DNA of 64,000 nt, taken from positions 4,583,501 to 4,647,500 of the forward strand of contig NZ_JBANRJ010000001.1 in NCBI RefSeq assembly GCF_037154075.1. Reading direction: 5' to 3'. The stretch's first letter is position 1, and every line of letters starts with the position of its first letter. The notes beneath the pieces are model-generated. The model was given only the letters and a program-made list of their open reading frames with translations. It did not search any database and was not told where the DNA came from. Below are positions 52,053 to 62,090 of the stretch, one piece after another. Source of the stretch: Sphingobium aromaticiconvertens (lineage in GTDB: Bacteria; Pseudomonadota; Alphaproteobacteria; Sphingomonadales; Sphingomonadaceae). Position numbers and translations under genes: made by a program.

Positions 52053-52982
52053 ATGCGTACCGATCTCGAACATCTTCCGGCCAACAAACAGCGTGAGCTC
52101 GACCGGGTAAAGCAGATCATCTTCGAGGAATTCGAGGATGCGCTGGCGCTAGCCCGGCATGATTGGAAAAAGAAGGGCCGCATTCTGAAGGTCATTCTGT
52201 ATGGCAGCTATGCCCGCGGCGGATGGGTGGATGAGCCGCATACGGCCAAGGGCTATCAATCCGACTATGATGTCCTGATCATCGTCAACGATCAGCGTTT
52301 GACCGATCGTGTCACTTACTGGTCCAAACTCGATCAACGCCTCATTCTCGAACTGACCGTTACCAAAGGGCTGCGGACGCCTGTGAACTTCATCGTTCAT
52401 ACTCTGCAGGAGGTGAACGATGGCCTAGCCCACGGACGCTATTTCTTCATGGACGTCGCCCGAGACGGTATCGCGCTATACGAAGCGGAAGATACCGAAC
52501 TTCATCAGCCCAAGCCCAAAACGCCGGTTCAGGCTTTGGAGATGGCGCAGGAATACTATGAAGAGTGGTTTCCGGCAGCTATGCGGAAATTCAAGCTTTC
52601 TAGGGACGCGATCGAACAGGAATTCGCAAAGGAGGCTGCCTTCCTGCTGCATCAGACGACCGAAAGTTTGTACCACTGCGTTCTGTTGGTGAACACGTTC
52701 TATACCCCCCACGTGCATAATCTCGGGTTCTTGCGGACGCAGGCCGAGCGCATCGATCGGCGTCTCGTCCACGTCTGGCCGGAGGACACGAAAAAGGATC
52801 GGGCGGCCTTCGAAAAGTTGAAGGACGCTTATGTGAAGGCGCGCTACTCCAAACATTATCGCGTCTCTCTCGAACAGCTGAACTGGCTGGCGGAGCAGAT
52901 CGAGGAACTGGGTCGCGTCGTACATATGGTATGTTCGGAACGCTTGGCCGTCCTCGAAGGCGAGGTCCGCAAGGCGGGCTGA
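52053..52982 (+). CDS. Nucleotidyltransferase-HEPN fusion protein
   Basis: 309-residue protein with an N-terminal nucleotidyltransferase domain (KVILYGSYARGGWVDEPHTA, then SDYDVLIIV, the GSxxRG and DxD motifs) and a C-terminal HEPN domain (EAAFLLHQTTESLYHCVLLV, VKARYSKHYRVSLEQL). The HEPN part carries RYSKHY, the conserved Arg and His of the HEPN motif. Such proteins occur alone or near defence genes; the substrate is unknown. It stands alone between CBASS and the lasso cluster. Confidence 0.88.
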   Translation: MRTDLEHLPANKQRELDRVKQIIFEEFEDALALARHDWKKKGRILKVILYGSYARGGWVDEPHTAKGYQSDYDVLIIVNDQRLTDRVTYWSKLDQRLILELTVTKGLRTPVNFIVHTLQEVNDGLAHGRYFFMDVARDGIALYEAEDTELHQPKPKTPVQALEMAQEYYEEWFPAAMRKFKLSRDAIEQEFAKEAAFLLHQTTESLYHCVLLVNTFYTPHVHNLGFLRTQAERIDRRLVHVWPEDTKKDRAAFEKLKDAYVKARYSKHYRVSLEQLNWLAEQIEELGRVVHMVCSERLAVLEGEVRKAG

Positions 52983-53256
52983 CCCACCCTTGCATGCCCT
53001 TTGCCAAGTTGGCATGATTGCCGGGCACTACGGGATCGATCTGGCTACCGGGTGTAGGATTTCCCTGCCAGCATCATGCACACCTGTCCTGTCTGGACGG
53101 GTGGCCGTTTCGGGATAAGGCGCACACCGCGCTGGACGACGGCGACCATCGCTGATCTGGCTGTCCGGTTTTCCGGATATTCCAGCATGCCGCGTGGACG
53201 CTTTCCATGCCTTACCATTGCTGCCCGTCTGGGCGGACGAACTGCGAGCCATTGCC
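52983..53256. other. Intergenic region before the lasso import operon
   Basis: 274 bases with no clear gene. An in-frame ATG at 53194 would extend the sigma factor by 21 residues but lacks sigma-like sequence. The promoter of the fecI-fecR-TonB operon should lie here. Confidence 0.4.
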
Positions 53257-53817
53257 ATGAGCGCCGGGCCAAAGGACAGGCCTGTGCTGACCGTGACCAG
53301 CGCGGACAGCGCGCTGCTCGACACACTCTTTCGGCAAGAGGCTTCGCGCCTGCTGTCCTATTTCCGGCGTAAGACCGGGGATGCCGAAGCCGCCAGTGAT
53401 CTTGTCCAGGAGAGTTTCGTTCAGATCGCGCGCGTCCCGCGCATTGGGGATCTGGTCAATCCCGCCGCCTATCTGCAACGCGTTGCCCGCAACCTCCTCT
53501 TTGGCCGCGCCCGTGGACCGCGCCGAGCCTTCGAGCGGCAGATGGTAGCGCTTGAAGAGGACATCGACTGCGCCCATCCGCCACAACAAGAAATGGAGAT
53601 CGAAGCCGGAGACCTGCTTGTCCTTTACGAAAAGGCTGTTGCCGGTCTAGCGCCAAAAACACGTGAGATTTTCCTGATGAGCAGGCGCGACGGCATGACC
53701 TACAAGGAAATTCAGGCGAAGGTCGCGCTGAGCATGGGCGCAGTGGAATATCATATGATGCGCGCCATAGCCCATATCGACCGTTATCTGGACGACCATG
53801 ACCAACATGCCCGCTGA
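53257..53817 (+). CDS. FecI-type ECF sigma factor (lasso cluster)
   Basis: 186-residue ECF sigma factor of the iron-siderophore (FecI) kind. Region 2 is FRQEASRLLSYFRRKTGDAE, SDLVQESFVQIARV and YLQRVARNLLFGRARG. Region 4 is KTREIFLMSRRDGMTYKEIQ followed by MGAVEYHMMRAIAHIDRYL. With the overlapping FecR gene and the TonB receptor it forms a surface-signalling system. In lasso clusters of sphingomonads and Caulobacter this unit controls uptake and turnover of the peptide. Confidence 0.9.
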   Translation: MSAGPKDRPVLTVTSADSALLDTLFRQEASRLLSYFRRKTGDAEAASDLVQESFVQIARVPRIGDLVNPAAYLQRVARNLLFGRARGPRRAFERQMVALEEDIDCAHPPQQEMEIEAGDLLVLYEKAVAGLAPKTREIFLMSRRDGMTYKEIQAKVALSMGAVEYHMMRAIAHIDRYLDDHDQHAR

Positions 53818-54808
53818 TCCCGCCCCTGACCTCGACCCGCCCACCGCTGCGGCCATGTGGGTGGCAAAAATGCAGCGGCACGATGCCGCGCGATATCAAA
53901 AGGACCTGGACGCTTGGCTCGCCGCCAGCCCCGCCAATCTTGCGGCTTACAATAAGGCGGCCGGCCGTTTTCACGATGCGAAGATGTTGAGCCGGTCAAC
54001 GCGATGGCAGCCAGCGCCGGTCGATAGTCCCGGTCACCGCAAGCCATGGGCCCTCGTCGCGGTCGTTGCCGTGGTATTGGGCGCAGCCTGGCCGCTCTGG
54101 AAGACGCTATCGCCCCCTCCCACCGTCGAGACCGATGGTCGACAGACCGCTGCAACCACCGCAGTTGTCGCATCGGCCACCATAGAAAACCTGCATGGTG
54201 CGATTTCCCGCCGGCGCCTGCCCGACGGATCATTCGTATCGCTAGATACGCAAAGCGTGATGCGGTTTGCCTTCAATCCGAAGGCTCGGGATATCTGGCT
54301 GGATGCAGGCCGTGCGCGCTTTTCCGTTGCTCATGACGGCCGCCCGTTCATCGTGCATGCCGGAACAGGAACAGTGACAGCAACCGGGACAGTGTTTGAC
54401 GTCGCCATTGCGCCTGGCGGCGCGGTGCAGGTCAGACTGCTGGAAGGGGGCGTCGATGTGCAACCGTCGATCGCACGTCCAATGTCGCCGCGTAAGCTGA
54501 AGGCGGGTCAAGCCCTGACCTTCACCCGGACCGATCATGCCGTGCCGATCGCCGCCATCGGCCCGCGCGACGTCGAATGGGTCGATGGCATGATGGCATT
54601 TGAGTCCGCACCGCTCTCGGAAATCGTCGCTATCGCCAATCGGTACGCCCGCACGCCGATCCGCATCGAGGGGAGCGGCCTTTCTGACATGCGGTTGTCC
54701 GGACGGTTTCGGATCGACAATCCCGACCGGCTAGCTGCCAATCTGGCCCAAAGTCTCGATTTGACCGTAGAACATCAACCCTCTGGCGCGATCATCCTGC
54801 GACACTGA
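53798..54808 (+). CDS. FecR-type anti-sigma regulator
   Basis: 336-residue FecR protein with an N-terminal DUF4880-like segment (AAAMWVAKMQRHDAARYQKD, LDAWLAASPANLAAYNKA), a single membrane helix (WALVAVVAVVLGAAWPLW) and the periplasmic FecR domain (ISRRRLPDGSFVSLDTQSVM, DAGRARFSVAHDGRPFIVHA, GTVFDVAI). It carries the signal from the TonB receptor to FecI. It overlaps fecI by 20 bases. The C-terminal STN-like part (FESAPLSEIVAIANRYARTP) contacts the receptor. Confidence 0.92.
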   Translation: MTNMPADPAPDLDPPTAAAMWVAKMQRHDAARYQKDLDAWLAASPANLAAYNKAAGRFHDAKMLSRSTRWQPAPVDSPGHRKPWALVAVVAVVLGAAWPLWKTLSPPPTVETDGRQTAATTAVVASATIENLHGAISRRRLPDGSFVSLDTQSVMRFAFNPKARDIWLDAGRARFSVAHDGRPFIVHAGTGTVTATGTVFDVAIAPGGAVQVRLLEGGVDVQPSIARPMSPRKLKAGQALTFTRTDHAVPIAAIGPRDVEWVDGMMAFESAPLSEIVAIANRYARTPIRIEGSGLSDMRLSGRFRIDNPDRLAANLAQSLDLTVEHQPSGAIILRH

Positions 54809-54901
54809 AATTATTTTACGTCCCCCTTAAGGTCTTCGCCTAACCCCGCATCGATCCCCTTGAACGACCGCCAACGGCAGGCGTCACAAAAGGGGCTGAC
54901 T

Positions 54902-57472
54902 ATGCGTATTTCCGGATTTCTGCATTCTACTCTTCTCGCCAGCGCTGCGCTGACCACGCTGGCGGTGTACCAATGTGCTGCGGCCCAAACCGACGTGGCG
55001 GTGCCTTTTCATCAGTCCAGCCAGCCAATGGCCGATGCGCTGCGCGAGGCCGCCGCTGCATCCGAGATGGAGATATTCTTCGTACCTGCCGATGTCGCCG
55101 GGCTTACGGCGCCGTCGCTCCAGGGACAATTCACGCCGCAGGTCGCCGTCGATCGATTGCTGGCCGGAACCGGATTGCATGCACGCATTACGGACGGGAC
55201 TATCTTCATTCGGGGGCGAGACGCGGCGGCGGATGCCCTCGCCTCGGGTGAAGCGGCGAACGCGATCGTCGTCACGGGATCCCGGCTGAAGGGTGTTACG
55301 TCGCCATCGCCTACGATCGTGCTTGATCAGGAAGACATGCGCAACGCCGGGCAAACCAATCTCGGCGACGTCGTCCGGGGCATCCCACAGAGTTTCGGCG
55401 GCGGCCAGAATGTGGGTGTCGGACTGAATGTCCCCTCGGCCAGCGGCGTCAATGTCGGCTCGGGATCAAGCATAAATCTGCGCGGCCTGGGATCGGATGC
55501 AACCCTGACGCTGCTGAACGGTCATCGGCTGGCCTATAATGTGTCGCGGCAAAGCGTCGATGTGTCCGCGATTCCCATGCTGGCCGTCGATCGGCTTGAG
55601 ATCGTGGCGGACGGTGCGTCCGCGATCTACGGATCTGATGCTGTCGCCGGCGTTGCCAACATCATCTTGAAACGCGACTTCGACGGCGTCAGCACCAGCG
55701 CCCGGCTGGGGATGTCGACCGATGGTGGCAACGAGCAGCAGCAATATGGCGTTATCGTCGGGGAAAAATGGGGCAGCGGCGGGGCGTTCATAGCCTATGA
55801 TTTCGAACGCGACACGGCGATCGAGGCGCGCCAGCGCAGCTATACCGCCAGCTATGGCGCGCAATCCCTCTTTCCCGCTGTGAAACGGCATAACCTGATC
55901 ATGAGTGGCCATCAGGCACTGACCGCTGACCTCACATTTTCGCTCGATGCGCTCTACAACCACCGCACCAGCCTCTACAATTATCCGCTGAACCCGACCG
56001 GTGACTATCGCCAATTGGGAACATTGCTGTTTCCGCGCAACACTTCCTTCGCTGTGGCGCCTTCGCTGGACTGGTCGGTCGGCCACGGCTGGTCCCTCTC
56101 CCTTGCTGGCATGTACGGCAAGGACAAGACGCACTATGATTCCGACACCTACATCGGCGGATCCCTCTTTTCATCGGTCCGCGCCTGCTATTGCAACGAT
56201 GCCCAGTCGATCGAACTGAATGCCAGCGGGCCATTGATGCAGTTGCCCGGTGGCGAGGCCAAACTCGCCGTCGGCGGCGGCTATCGACGCAATGGATTTA
56301 TTGCCTATCGGACAACCGGCTCGCCGCAGAACATCAATGTGTCCCAGGACAGCTATTACGGTTTTGCAGAACTGAACCTGCCGCTTGTATCGCGGATGAT
56401 GGGCGTTCGCTTCGTCGATCAACTGACGTTCAGCGGCGCGATCCGCTATGAGGATTATCCGGGCATCGACAAGATCGCCACGCCCAAGCTCGGCCTGATC
56501 TACGCACCGACGCCCGATTTCTCATTGAAGGGATCCTGGGGGAAATCGTTCAAGGCGCCTACCATGTTCCAGCAATATTCCGGAAAATTCGTATCGGTCA
56601 CCGCCGTGCGCAACGTGGGTGGATCGGGCTATCCGGCGAACGCAACCGCGCTGTTGGTGACCGGGGGGAACCCCGATCTCAAGCCCGAGCGCGCCACGAG
56701 CTGGACAGCGACGCTCGATCTCCACCCACGAGCGGTCCTAGGCCTGCAGATCGAACTGAGCTATTTCGACATTGCCTATCGCGATCGCATCGTCGCACCC
56801 ATCACCTACAGCAGTCAGTCGCTGAGCAATCCCATCTATGCGGATTTGATCAATGTCTCGCCGTCCGAGGCTGACAAGGCGTCCGCTCTGGCAAATACCG
56901 AGTCGATCAATTATCTGACCGGCGCCTACAATCCGGCGACCGTTGTCGCCATTGTGGACAATCGCAACGCCAATGCTACGCGGCAGAATATCAAGGGCGT
57001 GGATCTGTCCGTTCGCTACGCGCTCGCCCTTGGCGGCGGGCAACGACTGACATTGAGTGCCAACGGCAGCTATCTCCATAGCACGCAAAAGCTCAGTGCC
57101 AGCCAGCCGCTCGTGGCTCTGGCAGGCACGATCTTCAATCCGCCCCATTATCGGGGTCGCGGTGCCGTCACCTGGACCAACGGCGCCACATCCTTGTCGA
57201 CGACCCTGAGCTATATGGGATCGACGGAAGACCTTCGCTTCACGCCTGTCACCCGATCCGGCGAGATGACGACGATCGACCTTACGGCGCGGCATCATAT
57301 AGGCGAGGCGGGTCTGCTATCGAACATGGATGTGGGGCTGACCCTTCTCAATATCCTCAATGAGAAGCCGGGGGTCGTGCGCCGCTCGCAAGTCTACGAT
57401 CTGCCCTATGACTCAACCAACAATTCAGCGATCGGCCGCTTCGTCAGCCTTTCGATTACGAAGCATTGGTGA
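54902..57472 (+). CDS. TonB-dependent receptor with STN domain (lasso import)
   Basis: 856-residue outer-membrane receptor: signal peptide (GFLHSTLLASAALTTLAVYQ), STN signalling domain (MADALREAAAASEMEIFFVP, LLAGTGLHARITDGTIFIRG), TonB-box-like AIVVTGSRLKG, plug domain (LNGHRLAYNVSRQSVDVSAI) and a long barrel ending in the aromatic C-terminus SITKHW. It probably imports the lasso peptide encoded on the other strand and signals to FecR. The ATG at 54902 follows a purine-rich site and starts the signal peptide; an ATG at 54860 adds an atypical extension. Confidence 0.93.
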   Translation: MRISGFLHSTLLASAALTTLAVYQCAAAQTDVAVPFHQSSQPMADALREAAAASEMEIFFVPADVAGLTAPSLQGQFTPQVAVDRLLAGTGLHARITDGTIFIRGRDAAADALASGEAANAIVVTGSRLKGVTSPSPTIVLDQEDMRNAGQTNLGDVVRGIPQSFGGGQNVGVGLNVPSASGVNVGSGSSINLRGLGSDATLTLLNGHRLAYNVSRQSVDVSAIPMLAVDRLEIVADGASAIYGSDAVAGVANIILKRDFDGVSTSARLGMSTDGGNEQQQYGVIVGEKWGSGGAFIAYDFERDTAIEARQRSYTASYGAQSLFPAVKRHNLIMSGHQALTADLTFSLDALYNHRTSLYNYPLNPTGDYRQLGTLLFPRNTSFAVAPSLDWSVGHGWSLSLAGMYGKDKTHYDSDTYIGGSLFSSVRACYCNDAQSIELNASGPLMQLPGGEAKLAVGGGYRRNGFIAYRTTGSPQNINVSQDSYYGFAELNLPLVSRMMGVRFVDQLTFSGAIRYEDYPGIDKIATPKLGLIYAPTPDFSLKGSWGKSFKAPTMFQQYSGKFVSVTAVRNVGGSGYPANATALLVTGGNPDLKPERATSWTATLDLHPRAVLGLQIELSYFDIAYRDRIVAPITYSSQSLSNPIYADLINVSPSEADKASALANTESINYLTGAYNPATVVAIVDNRNANATRQNIKGVDLSVRYALALGGGQRLTLSANGSYLHSTQKLSASQPLVALAGTIFNPPHYRGRGAVTWTNGATSLSTTLSYMGSTEDLRFTPVTRSGEMTTIDLTARHHIGEAGLLSNMDVGLTLLNILNEKPGVVRRSQVYDLPYDSTNNSAIGRFVSLSITKHW

Positions 57473-57477
57473 TCGTC

Positions 57478-59619
57478 ATGACATTGGCATGGATGAACTA
57501 TCGCGCACGGTTGTTGATCGGGGGCATCGGCCTGTTCTTGGGCAGTGTCTGCGGGCCGCCAGCCATGGCATCGGAATGTGCGGATTTGCTACCCGGTCTG
57601 CGTCAGGACGTCGCGCGCGCGGTAACGGCGGGCGATATCGCGAATTTGCGGGACATAGGGCCAATCGGCGGCATGCCCGCAGGACAGAGTCCGCTTGCCC
57701 TGTCACCCGATGGGCGGTCGATCGCCTTCATCCTGACCCGGGCACATCCTGAGACCAACAGCTATTGCCAGGGCCTCGTGGTGGTCGATCTTCGGCCGGA
57801 CAGCGTCGCCCGGCTCGTCGATCAAGGTGGAGAATTGATCCGGGTTACCTTCCAGAGCGAGCAGCGCGGACTTCTGACCGATACGGGTATCGCCGCGATC
57901 AACCAGCCGCGCTGGTCGCCCGATGGCTCCCAGATTGCCTATCTGCGCAAGGATCGGGGCAGGACGCAGGCATGGCGCGCGAGTTTACATGGCAAAAGCG
58001 GCACGCAGGTGTCCCATTCCCCCGTCGATGTCGAGGCCGTCGCCTGGTCGGATGACGGGAAGGCGCTCATATATGCCAACCGGCCATCACTGATCGAAGA
58101 AAATGCTAAGCTCGATCGGGAAAGCCTGACGGGCTACCTTTTCGACGATCGGGCGATGCCCATTTATGGTGACCGACCGATGATACGGGGGCCATTGCCC
58201 CTTCATTATGCCGCTGCAGACATTTCTTCGACGTTCTCATCGGATCGCTCCGCGACGCAAGCCGAGCGGACCGCGCTCGACAGGATCGGTCCGGGCATGC
58301 TGCTGGGACGTCCTTTGGCCATCACAGGGCCTTCTGGCGAGGAAGGATGGGTGAAGGCGGAATTGCCCGATCGTTATCTCAGTCCCATCCGCTTGTGGGG
58401 CAAGGACCGGCAGGGACGTGAATGGCAGTGTCAGCACAGCAGCTGTTCCGATGGCATCATCGGCATGTGGTGGTCGGCCAAACATGGTGCTGTCCGGTAC
58501 CTGCGCCGCGACGGCTATGGCGGCAGTCGCCTGACATTCTATCTATGGACGCCAGGACGCGACGCTCCTCGAAAGATGTGGGGCACTGATGGCCTGCTGA
58601 CGGGCTGCCTCCCTTTGGAGGATCATCTGATCTGCGCCCAGGAAGGATCGACCCAGCCCCGGCGCATCGTGGCGCTGGATGCCGATACCGGCCGATCATC
58701 GGTTATCTTCGATCCCAACCCGGAATTCCGGCATCTGCAGATGGGAAAGGTCCAGCGCCTTTACTGGAAGAATCCGTTGGGCTTTGAGACCTTCGGCGAT
58801 CTTGTTCTGCCCGACAATTACCCCGTCGGCGCAAAACTGCCGATGATCGTCGTCCAATATCGAACACGCGGTTTCCTGCGCGGCAGTATCGGTGACGAAT
58901 ATCCCATCCATGCCTTTGCCGCGCAGGGCTTCGCCGTCCTGAGCGTCGAAAGCCCGCCATTCTTCGCTACCAGTCTAAAGCAAGGCAACTGGCGGACGTG
59001 GAAGGATGCCGAATCAGAAAATGTGAAAGGATGGCGGGAACGGCACAATGTGGCATCGTCCATCGTCACAGGAGTCGAGACGGCCATGGCGACAGGCGTG
59101 ATCGATCCGAAGAGGATCGGCCTGACCGGCCTGAGCGATGGCTCGACCACCGCTTGGTATCTGCTCATCAATACCGATCTGTTCGCCGCAACCTCCGTCA
59201 GCACCTGTTGCGCCGACCCCAAGACGGACCTGATCATGGGTGGACCGGCCTGGGAAAAGGAACGGCGGCGTTTCGGTTACCCCGCGCCAACCAACGATAA
59301 TCCAGCCTTTTGGCAACCCATCTCGCCCGCCATGAATGCCGCCAGGATCAAGGGACCCGTCCTGATGCAACTGGCCAGCGATGAATATTTACGCGCGCTC
59401 GAGGCCTATACTGCCTTCCGGGAGATCGGCCCGCCGGTCGAGATGTTCCTCTTTCCGGGCGATCACCACATCAAGTGGCAACCGGCTCACCGCATGGCCA
59501 TCTATGCGCGCAATATCGACTGGTTCAATTTCTGGTTGCGTGATGCGGTCGACCCAGCACCGGAGAAGGCGGCACAATATGACCGGTGGCGGCGGCTGAA
59601 ATCGCAACGTCGTCCATAA
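57478..59619 (+). CDS. Lasso peptide isopeptidase (S9 family)
   Basis: 713-residue prolyl-oligopeptidase-like enzyme with an N-terminal signal (LIGGIGLFLGSVCGPPAMA). The N-terminal half is a beta-propeller (INQPRWSPDGSQIAYLRKDR, AVAWSDDGKALIYANRPS). The C-terminal alpha/beta hydrolase carries Ser in RIGLTGLSDGSTTAWYLL, the Asp in QLASDEYLRALEAY and the His in FPGDHHIKW. Family members (AtxE2 type) open the isopeptide ring of a threaded lasso peptide. It starts 5 bases after the receptor stop and converges with the cyclase gene, the standard layout of isopeptidase-type lasso clusters. Confidence 0.93.
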   Translation: MTLAWMNYRARLLIGGIGLFLGSVCGPPAMASECADLLPGLRQDVARAVTAGDIANLRDIGPIGGMPAGQSPLALSPDGRSIAFILTRAHPETNSYCQGLVVVDLRPDSVARLVDQGGELIRVTFQSEQRGLLTDTGIAAINQPRWSPDGSQIAYLRKDRGRTQAWRASLHGKSGTQVSHSPVDVEAVAWSDDGKALIYANRPSLIEENAKLDRESLTGYLFDDRAMPIYGDRPMIRGPLPLHYAAADISSTFSSDRSATQAERTALDRIGPGMLLGRPLAITGPSGEEGWVKAELPDRYLSPIRLWGKDRQGREWQCQHSSCSDGIIGMWWSAKHGAVRYLRRDGYGGSRLTFYLWTPGRDAPRKMWGTDGLLTGCLPLEDHLICAQEGSTQPRRIVALDADTGRSSVIFDPNPEFRHLQMGKVQRLYWKNPLGFETFGDLVLPDNYPVGAKLPMIVVQYRTRGFLRGSIGDEYPIHAFAAQGFAVLSVESPPFFATSLKQGNWRTWKDAESENVKGWRERHNVASSIVTGVETAMATGVIDPKRIGLTGLSDGSTTAWYLLINTDLFAATSVSTCCADPKTDLIMGGPAWEKERRRFGYPAPTNDNPAFWQPISPAMNAARIKGPVLMQLASDEYLRALEAYTAFREIGPPVEMFLFPGDHHIKWQPAHRMAIYARNIDWFNFWLRDAVDPAPEKAAQYDRWRRLKSQRRP

Positions 59620-59632
59620 TGGGATGGATTCA

Positions 59633-61375
59633 TCATTGGCGCGCTGCCCATGATTGCGCCCATGCTTCGGCATCGACCAGGCGCATCAGCCGCCAGAAAT
59701 CGCCGTTCCGAGTATGATGCGACCGATCGATGCTCTGCTCGATTGCGCCCATATCCAGAAGGCCCGCCTGTGCCAGAAGACCTTCCCGTAGCATGGTCGC
59801 AATGGTCTTCCGATGGGCTTCGAACAGGGTCGCTACGAAGCTGTCGGGCGTGCCTTTTGACAATCTCGCGATAAGCGGCGGGGGCAAGACATCTTCGAAC
59901 GCCTTACGGGCGACGTTGCGATTGCGGCCGTCGCGGCACCAGAGCCAGGATGGAATTTTCAGGCAAAGTTCCACGATTGGCTGCGACAGCAGGGGCGAGA
60001 TGACGGGCCTATTGAAAGCACGTTCGCTGTCGAGATGGTTCTGGATGCGCAAAAGCAGGGCGATGTGGCTCGCCGTTCCCGGCAGAGCACCATCAGGCGC
60101 GTCCAGCCAATCGTGCCTGCAGGCTGCAGTCGCTTCCTGCGTGGCAAAAGACGACAGAAAGCTCAGGTCCGGCTTCCAGACATAATGGGCTGCCTTTTGC
60201 CGACGCTTCCGCCAACCGCTTCTGGCGACAGACCAGATATCTGCATGGGCGAGCGCGCTCATGTCCATGATCGCCCGCAAGGTTCCACGACCGATGCCCT
60301 CGACCAGCATCTGATCGGCGATCGGCGCCCCGGATTGCAGATAGCAGAAGACATTGTCACCACCGCCGCCGTTGAAGAAGACATCTGCTCCGACCTCGTC
60401 TGCAAGCCCTATCCCCAGCGCGTCGCCTGCCTGGGCGAAGGATCGGACCGAGGGGCGTGGAAAGCGGGCGGCACCTGAGCGATGCAGGTCAACGAGGCCC
60501 ACTTCCAGCATTCTTTCGAACAATGGCTGCCCGAGCTGATTGGTGAGTTGCCGGGCATAATCCCGCTCGTCTCCCGACGGATCGGCGGTCACCAGCGTCA
60601 TATGGCTTGCGCGAACATCCTGGGGCATGGCCGCCGCAACGACGGAGGAATCGAGTCCCCCCGACAGATAGAGGAGGACATGCGCGAATGGCTGCGTCCA
60701 CGCCTGGACGCAGTCCATGATGGTCTCGCGCAGCAGGCGGACGGCCTCAACCTCATCGCGGATGAGCGACAGGCGACCGGTGTGCTGCCACGGTGACCAA
60801 AAAGCCGCAATATCTTGCGAGCCCGTCTCGGCAACCCGTATATGCGAGCCCCCGGGCAGTTCGGTCAGGCCTTCGATACAGGTCTGCGCCGGACGCATTT
60901 GATCGGCGATCAGGAACCGCGTGAGTGCCCGCCAATCAATATTGGTCCCGACAAGACCCGCCTCGACAAGCAAAGCCGGCTCGGACGCAAACGCAATAAT
61001 TCCTTTATGCAGCACATGATAACAGGGCACCATGCCGGAGGGATCGCGGGCGATCTCGATCGCCATATCGTCCGGGCTCTGCCGGATGGTGACATAAGCC
61101 CCCCAGTTCGATGACCCGCGACTGGTCGGCGGTGCTTGGGAGATGACCACGACCTGGCGGCTGCGACCGCCAACCTTTTCGAACATATAGCCCAGAATGA
61201 TCCCGGCGCGGTCGTCCGCCATGACAAACGGGCCGCCGGGTTCAACCAACACGACCGCGCGGCCGAATGCGGCGACCTTTGTAAAGCCCGTCACGGCAAT
61301 GACGCGATTCACCACGGTGTCGATGCTTTCGAGGAGATCGCCTGGAAAGACGAGCGCGATGTAGCGGAGCGCCAT
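59633..61375 (-). CDS. Lasso peptide cyclase (C protein, asparagine-synthetase-like)
   Basis: 580-residue macrolactam synthetase. An N-terminal glutaminase-like fold (residues ~1-190) lacks a catalytic Cys1, as is usual for lasso cyclases. The ATP-pyrophosphatase domain carries HVLLYLSGGLDSSVVAAAMP (SGGxDS loop). It adenylates the side-chain carboxylate of Asp or Glu in the core and joins it to the N-terminal Gly. The start shares one base with the stop of the B gene, and its end faces the isopeptidase gene 13 bases away. Confidence 0.93.
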   Translation of the reverse strand: MALRYIALVFPGDLLESIDTVVNRVIAVTGFTKVAAFGRAVVLVEPGGPFVMADDRAGIILGYMFEKVGGRSRQVVVISQAPPTSRGSSNWGAYVTIRQSPDDMAIEIARDPSGMVPCYHVLHKGIIAFASEPALLVEAGLVGTNIDWRALTRFLIADQMRPAQTCIEGLTELPGGSHIRVAETGSQDIAAFWSPWQHTGRLSLIRDEVEAVRLLRETIMDCVQAWTQPFAHVLLYLSGGLDSSVVAAAMPQDVRASHMTLVTADPSGDERDYARQLTNQLGQPLFERMLEVGLVDLHRSGAARFPRPSVRSFAQAGDALGIGLADEVGADVFFNGGGGDNVFCYLQSGAPIADQMLVEGIGRGTLRAIMDMSALAHADIWSVARSGWRKRRQKAAHYVWKPDLSFLSSFATQEATAACRHDWLDAPDGALPGTASHIALLLRIQNHLDSERAFNRPVISPLLSQPIVELCLKIPSWLWCRDGRNRNVARKAFEDVLPPPLIARLSKGTPDSFVATLFEAHRKTIATMLREGLLAQAGLLDMGAIEQSIDRSHHTRNGDFWRLMRLVDAEAWAQSWAARQ

Positions 61376-62037
61376 TACAGGACCAGTATCGGCTTGAAAT
61401 GCCGCACATGATCGACACGATCGTCGAGAATGAGATCGTCTTGCTCGACCCAGCTATGCGCCGAGAAGGGATGCAACTGCACACCAAAGACCAGCCTCGC
61501 ATCATGGCCTCGCTGCTGCGCGTGGCGGTAGAGGGCCAGTGCCCGGATGAGGCAATGATCGACTGGGAGATAGTAGCGACGCGACGATTCATAGGCAGCG
61601 CACAGGCGCCGCATGTCGGCCGCGGACGATCCAGGGACAACAGGCAGTGGCGTTGCTTCCCTAAGCCGACGCAGGGTCGTCGGCAAACCCTGCCGCTTTA
61701 ATGTGCGACGCATAGCCGCCAAACGGACAATAATCTCAGGAATCTGGGCCGCCATGCGTGAGGGGCCATCCTCTTCGTCGAATATGCTGCGCCCGGCTGG
61801 TACATGCTGGCAGGGTGTAAGGGGCATAGCGCCTTCACCGTGGCCAGTGATTCCCGCAGCGCGCAGCGGCGCTATCTCCTGTTCCGTAATGCCCACATTG
61901 GAGGACTTCAGGAGCTTTTGAAGACTGTCGCGCGCAGGCCCTGTCAGACTGAAATAGCGATCCGCCTCATAATCCATGAAGATGAGGTGATGCTGGATTT
62001 CACAGAATGTCAGTCCGGGGCGAAGCGACAAGGCCAT
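61375..62037 (-). CDS. Lasso peptide B protein (RRE plus leader peptidase)
   Basis: 220-residue fusion of an N-terminal PqqD-like recognition element (LRPGLTFCEIQHHLIFMDYE, RYFSLTGPARDSLQKLL) with a C-terminal transglutaminase-like cysteine protease. The catalytic residues are Cys162 in LPVDHCLIRALALY, His194 in LHPFSAHSWVE and Asp205/206 in LILDDRVD. It binds the leader and removes it after the Thr-Lys site. The ATG at 62037 follows AAAGGCG and matches the family start; an upstream one at 62079 would run through the hairpin. Confidence 0.92.
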   Translation of the reverse strand: MALSLRPGLTFCEIQHHLIFMDYEADRYFSLTGPARDSLQKLLKSSNVGITEQEIAPLRAAGITGHGEGAMPLTPCQHVPAGRSIFDEEDGPSRMAAQIPEIIVRLAAMRRTLKRQGLPTTLRRLREATPLPVVPGSSAADMRRLCAAYESSRRYYLPVDHCLIRALALYRHAQQRGHDARLVFGVQLHPFSAHSWVEQDDLILDDRVDHVRHFKPILVL

Positions 62038-62055
62038 GAGACGCCTTTCCGATAA

Positions 62056-62082
62056 CCGGTGCGCGGGAGCACCGCGCACCGG
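62056..62082 (-). terminator. Perfect hairpin between lasso precursor and B gene
   Basis: CCGGTGCGCGG (62056-62066), loop GAGCA (62067-62071), CCGCGCACCGG (62072-62082): an 11-bp perfect stem. It has no U-tract, so it is more likely a partial terminator or an mRNA stabiliser that keeps precursor message above enzyme message, as seen in other lasso clusters. Confidence 0.65.
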
Positions 62083-62090
62083 CAGTGGTG